Part shown: positions 58,852 to 64,000 of the stretch, piece after piece | Numbering within the stretch: the first letter of the stretch is position 1 | Layout: each line of letters begins with the position of its first letter | NCBI GenBank assembly: GCA_014905825.1 | Contig: JACGCN010000036.1 | Coordinates: 62,001-126,000 of the forward strand | DNA length: 64,000 nt | Origin: Lyophyllum atratum | Taxonomy: Eukaryota > Basidiomycota > Agaricomycetes > Agaricales > Lyophyllaceae | Direction: 5' to 3' | Position numbers and translations under genes: made by a program | The notes under the pieces: generated by a model | Database searches by the model: none | What the model was told of the DNA's origin: nothing | Seen by the model: the letters and a program-made list of their open reading frames with translations, nothing else

Positions 58852-59292
58852 GGTGGAGAGGATATGACAATGAGGGGGTAGCGGCACGTCACAGTTCAAC
58901 TTCAAATTGTAAGGACACGTTGCGTTCCCACGATCACCTATTTGTAGACCACTTCCACCGATCATTGACGTATCATCGTCTGCATATTCCTCATCGACGT
59001 GGAATCAAGGATTTATCTCACTTCCAGCTGGAGGTACCTCGGATGCACGCCTGCAGGTTTATGATCAACTCACCTCAAATCTAGCCTCCCAGGCACAGGC
59101 TTCCCATTAGAACACCTTAACTCGCCTTGCCACAACGGTCCTAGGCTCTAGACTTCCGCCTTCCACATTTTCTAGCCACTCTCTAAATTGGATCCGGACC
59201 GCCTTAGGACACCTTGGATCGTCAGTCATCCGATGATTGACACTTCTGGATACCCCCGTCCTTGGTTGGCGTGCGGTTACCGATGGCCGGGG
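58852..59292. other. intergenic, divergent promoters
   Basis: Between the DnaJ gene (minus) and SSP6 (plus). No gene seen. Confidence 0.5.
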
Positions 59293-59305
59293 TACATAAG
59301 ACGTG
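59293..59305 (+). promoter_or_regulatory. TATA box of SSP6
   Basis: TACATAAGACGTG, about 70 nt before the ATG. It matches the SSP7 box apart from one base. Confidence 0.65.
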
Positions 59306-59373
59306 TTGTCGTTGTCGCGCTCCCAGTCTTCAAGCCCTTATTCCCCTAGCCCATTCCTTTACCCGACTCGAAG

Positions 59374-59595
59374 ATGCGCTCCGTCTTAAGCACCCTTATT
59401 CTACTCGTCCTCATCGCAGGTATCATCGCCGCTTCGCCTAACACCATCGCCGACGGCTGTGCCCCCATCGAAGAAAAATGCAAGCGCGACACCGACTGCT
59501 GCGTAGGGCTCCGATGTATCTCCACTGTACGAGCAACTTATCTTGTATACTTTGACATTACTGAGAAGCCTTCGCAGCTGTGCGAAGCTCCGTGA
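59374..59595 (+). CDS. Secreted six-cysteine (cystine-knot type) peptide SSP6
   Basis: Predicted 56-aa secreted peptide, the shortest member. Exon 1 (59374-59526) encodes 'MRSVLSTLILLVLIAGIIAA' (signal peptide) and 'CAPIEEKCKRDTDCCVGLRC'. A GTACGA donor and GCAG acceptor lead to an 18-nt exon (59578-59595) encoding LCEAP. Spacing is C-x6-C-x5-CC-x4-C-x4-C, with a short last loop. The signal peptide is nearly the same as in SSP5, although the mature parts differ. Confidence 0.8.
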   Translation: MRSVLSTLILLVLIAGIIAASPNTIADGCAPIEEKCKRDTDCCVGLRCISTVRATYLVYFDITEKPSQLCEAP

Positions 59596-60281
59596 GGCAG
59601 GATACCCATGATCTTTGGCTTACGGCCTCAGGGTCTCGAACAGGCCGGGGAAGGTAAGTCGCCTTCTTCCATTACCTTAAATTTTACTCAAACTGCACCA
59701 GTACTCGCAAGAGCTGGATGGCGCGCTGGAGTGAAAAAAGCTAGTTCCTCGCGCTTCAATGTGGATGATTCGGAATTTGATACTGCATGATATCATGCAC
59801 TGTGCTACGTTCCAATGAGCCCTCTGCACGGTCACAGCCTCTTTAACAGCACGTCGCTGTTGGTCTTAGACTTCAGACAATGTCGGACCCCTCAAGCTCC
59901 ACGAGAGTACTGCTGAGTTCCGCTGAGCACGGCATGCTTGCCTGCCTGCCCAGAAGATCGTAGTGACAATCAGGAATCGTTGCTTCCAGACCTGTTACGA
60001 ACGAAGCACCGGGCCAGTGTAGACCCCTTGCCAATTTGAATTTGGAGTATGCCGTGCCAGATTGAGGGTCTGGTGACGAAGCCCAGATGCAGACCAAAAT
60101 TCGATGGGGTATCACGCTACCTACAGACTCAACCACGGAAAGGTAGTATGTGATAACCCTCCTTGCTGAACGGGTTTTTTTCCGGGCTGGACTCTACTTT
60201 CTGTAATCCCCTTACTTCGTCCTTCTGACTACAGGACCCATCGATGATGCTCTCGGACGTACAGCGGCAGACGAAAAACGG
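59596..60281. other. intergenic
   Basis: No supported gene between SSP6 and SSP7. Confidence 0.5.
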
Positions 60282-60294
60282 TATATAAGACGTG
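60282..60294 (+). promoter_or_regulatory. TATA box of SSP7
   Basis: TATATAAGACGTG, about 71 nt before the ATG. Confidence 0.65.
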
Positions 60295-60364
60295 TCGTCC
60301 TCACTCCCTCATCCCCCAGCACCCATACAAATTGCCACTACCAATCTACTACTCCTACCGAAAG

Positions 60365-60628
60365 ATGCGCCTCCTCCTCAGCACCGTCTCCATCCTCGCT
60401 CTGATGGTGGCAAGCTCCTTTGCCTCGGCCCTACCCGACGTTAAAGCGGCAACCTGTTTGGCGTCCAGCACGTCGTGCACCTCCGCGGCGCAGTGTTGCA
60501 CGAGGGCGTGCGATTATTACCTCTTGCCTAGTATTCATTACACGGTACGCCCCCGTTTTGCCAGTGCATCGAGCAAGGCGGGCAGTTACTGAGCGATACG
60601 GTTCTCGCCCGCGTAGGTTTGCCGGTGA
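60365..60628 (+). CDS. Secreted six-cysteine (cystine-knot type) peptide SSP7
   Basis: Predicted 63-aa secreted peptide. Exon 1 (60365-60544) encodes 'MRLLLSTVSILALMVASSFA' and cysteines 1-5 ('CLASSTSC', 'QCCTRAC'). A GTACGC donor leads to a 12-nt exon (60617-60628) encoding VCR and a stop. Spacing is C-x6-C-x5-CC-x3-C-x12-C. The short motif LPD after the signal peptide recurs in SSP3 and, as LPE or FPE, in SSP1 and SSP5. Confidence 0.77.
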
Positions 60629-61710
60629 AAGTAGGACTTCAGTGGGAGCGGTCGTTATATAGGTGACATGGGACAAGGAGGAGAGGGTGAGTCGTCTCTG
60701 CTAAGTATGAAGTTGAACATAGTGCTGATGCGCGATGGACAGTGCCGCGCGAAGTTGAAGGAAGAATTTTGTTTGTTGTTACGACACCATTTTGAAGCCT
60801 CGTTTGTTTCCATTGGCGCTATGAATGATTGAAATAAGTATCACTTTGCGAATATGAGAACGAACACGACACACATAAGCCTGGATATATGACTTGACAC
60901 CTTGATGGGTTAGTATAGCGTTCACTACTTCACCTATCTCGGCATCCAAACGAAGAGTGGATAGCGTCCTATTGACATAAAACCCAATCGGATACTGACA
61001 ATTCTCGGTGGGACGCGACGATCTGTCTGGCACCCAAACGCAAGTGTGCGGTTGTCTCGCAGTGCTGCTCTCTTAGATGCGGACGGTTCCTCTCTAGTTT
61101 CCGTTTCAACGTGAGTCGTCTTGCGTCGAGGAAGTTCAGAATGCCTTGATTGTAGTCTTTTGTAGGTCTGCGGTTGAGCGATCGCAATTTTCTGTTCGGA
61201 TACTGATGTTTTGATACTGTGAGTAGGATATGCTCACTAGACATAGAGAGGCTGCTGACGACGTGGCCCTTAGCCGCCGACGAAAAGAGAAGTAGAGAAC
61301 GAAGAGAGCTCCATAGGACTTTGACTGTCTTGCGTTAGTCGACAATATTCACTGTTGATTAGATAGCACCAGCGACAACGACTCCCCGTTGTTTGATCAA
61401 CACCTCATCGTAAAGTGTCGCAAGTCCCAGTCATCACCAAAGGACAGAAAGAAAACAGATAATAGCTTTTGCTAACTCGAGTGCTAACCTGGCAGTCAAG
61501 ATTCCCAGCGACCACGATGCAAGCAACGGATATTCCTGAAGGCGCCTCCATGTTTCCATTGCGTCTAGCGCATTCCGTTAGTAGATACAGGATATCACAA
61601 CTCGCCACGGTGGGTATGATTATAAGCTGCCTGCCCCTCCCCATCCTTCTGCAATCCCTGTTTCTGAACGAAAGCCATAGAGAATTAGCAGCGCTCAAAC
61701 AGTTGGACAC
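60629..61710. other. intergenic, no supported gene
   Basis: Only short frames; the right end is the 3' flank of the GH92 gene. Confidence 0.5.
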
Positions 61711-64000
61711 CTAAGAAAAACTTACGAGAAGCCCATTGCCCCAAGTCTCGATGGTCTCACTCATCTCAAAGACAATCTCGCCTCCATCCGCGATATCCTC
61801 GTGACGAATGATAGGCGTCTCCACCTTGCGTCCGTTCACCGTCAGCGACTTGATATACGGCTTCGTCGGCGCGTCCTTCGCTGTGATAGTCAGCTGCCTG
61901 CTCTTCTTCTTCTGCGGGGTGGGCGGAAGATTGATGGTAATCTTGTCAAAGAACGGTCTACAGTAAAGACGAATCAGCTTGAGAGATGATCACGATGAAG
62001 GATGGGTTAGGACTACTCACGACCCAACAACGTATTCCCCAGAAACGGGGTTGACGGGGTAGAAGCCCATCGCGCTGAAGATGTACCAAGAGCTCATTTG
62101 CCCGCAATCTTCATTCTATGAGAAGATATCAGTAACGTGCGGGAGCGCGAGGATGAGAGGGAACGTACCCCAGTGAGACCCGTAGCGGTGTTACCGTAGT
62201 TGGCCTCCGCGATTTCACGGACTCGCGTCTGCGTTTTGTACGCGGCGCCAGCCAACGCGTAGAGGTAAGGAATGTGATGCGACGGCTATGGGACATGACA
62301 TCTGAGTGACGAAGCAAGGACGCTTCATGACAGACGCACCTCATTAGTATGGTCATTATGACCACCGTTGAAATGGTCGTCAAGGCTCTGTACGAAACTT
62401 GCATTACCGCCACGTTTCTCGATGAGTGCAGGCATATCATGGACAACATCGAACGAATACGCCCATTTGTCGCCTACGCAGTATGGGCATCAGCCACCGG
62501 CCAATAGGTGATATCAAGTAGGCAAATAAGAACCTTCGGTCCAACCAGCATGCTCCCCGGCCCAGCTGCCGTTGGCGTTCCTCGCCTCCATGAAGCCAGT
62601 GTCAGAGTTGAATAGCGTCAAGGCGGCGTGCAGCGAACGCTCCAGGAGAGGCGAGGTTATCTCAGCTGGCTTTCCTAGTGCGACGGCGAGCTTGTATACT
62701 GCGTAATCGTCGTCTAGATAGATGCCAAGTCCAACAGTGAGCAACGGACGACGAGTTGAACAGACAAGTTAGAACGTACAGGCATAGTCAAGAGTCCTGG
62801 AGCCACTCTCCGAGTGTATGTCATCAGCTACCCAGCCCTTTTGGGCGTATACAGACGATAGTCCAGCACGGGCTTCGTAATCGACGTTCTTTTGCACTAG
62901 AGATGAGTACAATGCCATAACCGGAGAGCTGGAGACCCACCTCCTGTCGGTCGAAGTAACTGCAGGAGGGCAAGATGCTAAGTAAAGGAGCACAGCGAAA
63001 TTGAGTCACTCACGATGTCGAGTTATCGTCCTTGGGGGCAACATTAGCATCTTTCCAGACCGCTTCCCAAGCGAGGTCCTTGTCGAAGCCCTCAACGCCT
63101 TTGACGACTGCCTCAGCAATGAGGGAGTCGGCGTGTGTTCCGACCTATGAAAGTTCAAGTCAACAGTAAGCGCAAATAGAGGCAGGCAAACCATGATATT
63201 TGTCTCTGCAGGTTTCGTTAACACTAGTCACAAACGAGAACATGTCCAGGCTTACCGACGATATTTTTCCACATCGGAAGCCATCCACCCTGTCGTAGCA
63301 GCGTAAGTTACGATAAGTATGAAGAAACTCAAGATCTACCTGCTTGTAGTCAGCCAACATGCTCGAGATCATACCCGGCAGGCGTTCCGGTGCAAACAGA
63401 ATGAGGAACGCCCACTCTGCACGATAGGTGTCCCAGATAGAGTAGCCAGTGTAAGACTCGACACCATCACCGCGATGCACCTTGCCGTCGTAGCCGGAGT
63501 AGTAAGCGCCTTGTTCATGTTGTTCCGACGGATACTGAAACCAGAACGTCAGTGCATATCAATTATAGCACATCACAAGAAGTACCTGCAGCGCATGCGC
63601 TACCCCAGTCCAAAAGATGTCCTTCTGCACCTCCGTAGCACCTTCGATCGCAAATCGATCCAGCTTCTCCGTCCACGCAGTACGCGTCTGGAGAGCAGTG
63701 TGCTCCAAGGCCGATGCAGCACCGTCCGGGATTTCCTCGTCGATATTGCGCCGAGCCTGGTCGGTGGAGATGAACGACGTCCCGACGCGCACGTTGACTA
63801 CAGCTTTTCCATTCCGAGACGGGAACAGCGCGTAGCCTCCCAGCAGCTTGCCCTCACCAGCGAGAGACCCCGGGTGCATGGTGGCATTTTGGACGATTCC
63901 AAACGGCTTGACATTGGAGTGGGTATCGGACACGCCATCGTAGTTGAAGCGAGCGCAGTAGTAGCCGTTGAAACCTTTGACGTGGGGAAGAGTCGAGGTC
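61711..64000 (-). CDS. GH92 alpha-mannosidase, 5' end outside the window
   Basis: Calcium-dependent exo-acting alpha-1,2-mannosidase family; secreted forms trim mannans and N-glycans. The gene enters from the right edge ('GFNGYYCARFNYDGVSDTHS') and ends at 61711. Landmarks in order are 'VRVGTSFISTDQARRNIDEE', 'YSGYDGKVHRGDGVESYTGY', 'SIWDTYRAEWAFLILFAPER', 'TNIMVGTHADSLIAEAVVKG', 'NANGSWAGEHAGWTEG', 'DDHFNGGHNDHTNE', 'NEDCGQMSSWYIFSAMGFYP' and 'PFFDKITINLPP'. Exons are separated by many short introns. The last codons (GLLVSFS) could instead be an intron start (GTAAGT), so the exact C-terminus is uncertain. Confidence 0.9.

Overview
The window is nuclear DNA of a basidiomycete fungus, most likely an Agaricomycete. 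The evidence is many short (about 50-65 nt) GT-AG introns, families typical of these fungi (DUF6593, HsbA-type wall proteins, mushroom-type 7TM proteins, unspecific peroxygenase), eukaryotic tRNA-Ile(AAU) genes with internal A and B boxes, and a Ty3/gypsy LTR retrotransposon. Gene models were assembled by hand from reading frames, splice sites and remembered family conservation; no search was run.

Layout. 0.3-6.7 kb is a housekeeping block: a DUF6593 gene, the CCAAT-factor subunit HAP5/NF-YC, GRC3 and TSR2 (divergent ribosome-biogenesis genes) and a small unknown gene. 7-15.9 kb holds relics (LRR-like, RQC1/TCF25-like), an intact 7TM gene and a conserved basidiomycete protein of unknown role. 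15.9-18.4 kb has a tRNA-Ile and a low-complexity ORF. 18.4-22.0 kb is an unusual CDC48 derivative in which two N-D1 units are joined in one reading frame and the D2 ring is missing. 23-31 kb mixes secreted-protein genes (two cystine-knot peptides, one HsbA protein), a predicted fusion of an MpaB/rubber-oxygenase-like domain to a cis-prenyltransferase, and a 595-bp hairpin-rich transposon with a 9-bp target duplication. 31.5-35 kb carries MTA phosphorylase and an Nbp2-like SH3 adaptor. 36.4-44.7 kb is a nest: a hAT element whose left terminal repeat is interrupted by a 7.4-kb LTR retrotransposon with apparently identical LTRs but no integrase core. 46.8-64 kb is rich in secreted or oxidative functions: a short peroxygenase, a GH3 glycosidase, five more cystine-knot peptides, an ER DnaJ/TPR co-chaperone and the 3' part of a GH92 mannosidase.

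Most interesting items: (1) a seven-member family of 56-84 aa secreted peptides with six cysteines in cystine-knot spacing, all with the same two-exon structure (last cysteine on a mini-exon) and most with a shared TATA-box sequence; (2) the MpaB-like/cis-prenyltransferase fusion, which would couple making and oxidising an isoprenoid chain; (3) the tandem (N-D1)2 CDC48 paralogue with altered catalytic residues; (4) the nested mobile elements; (5) four identical dispersed tRNA-Ile genes.
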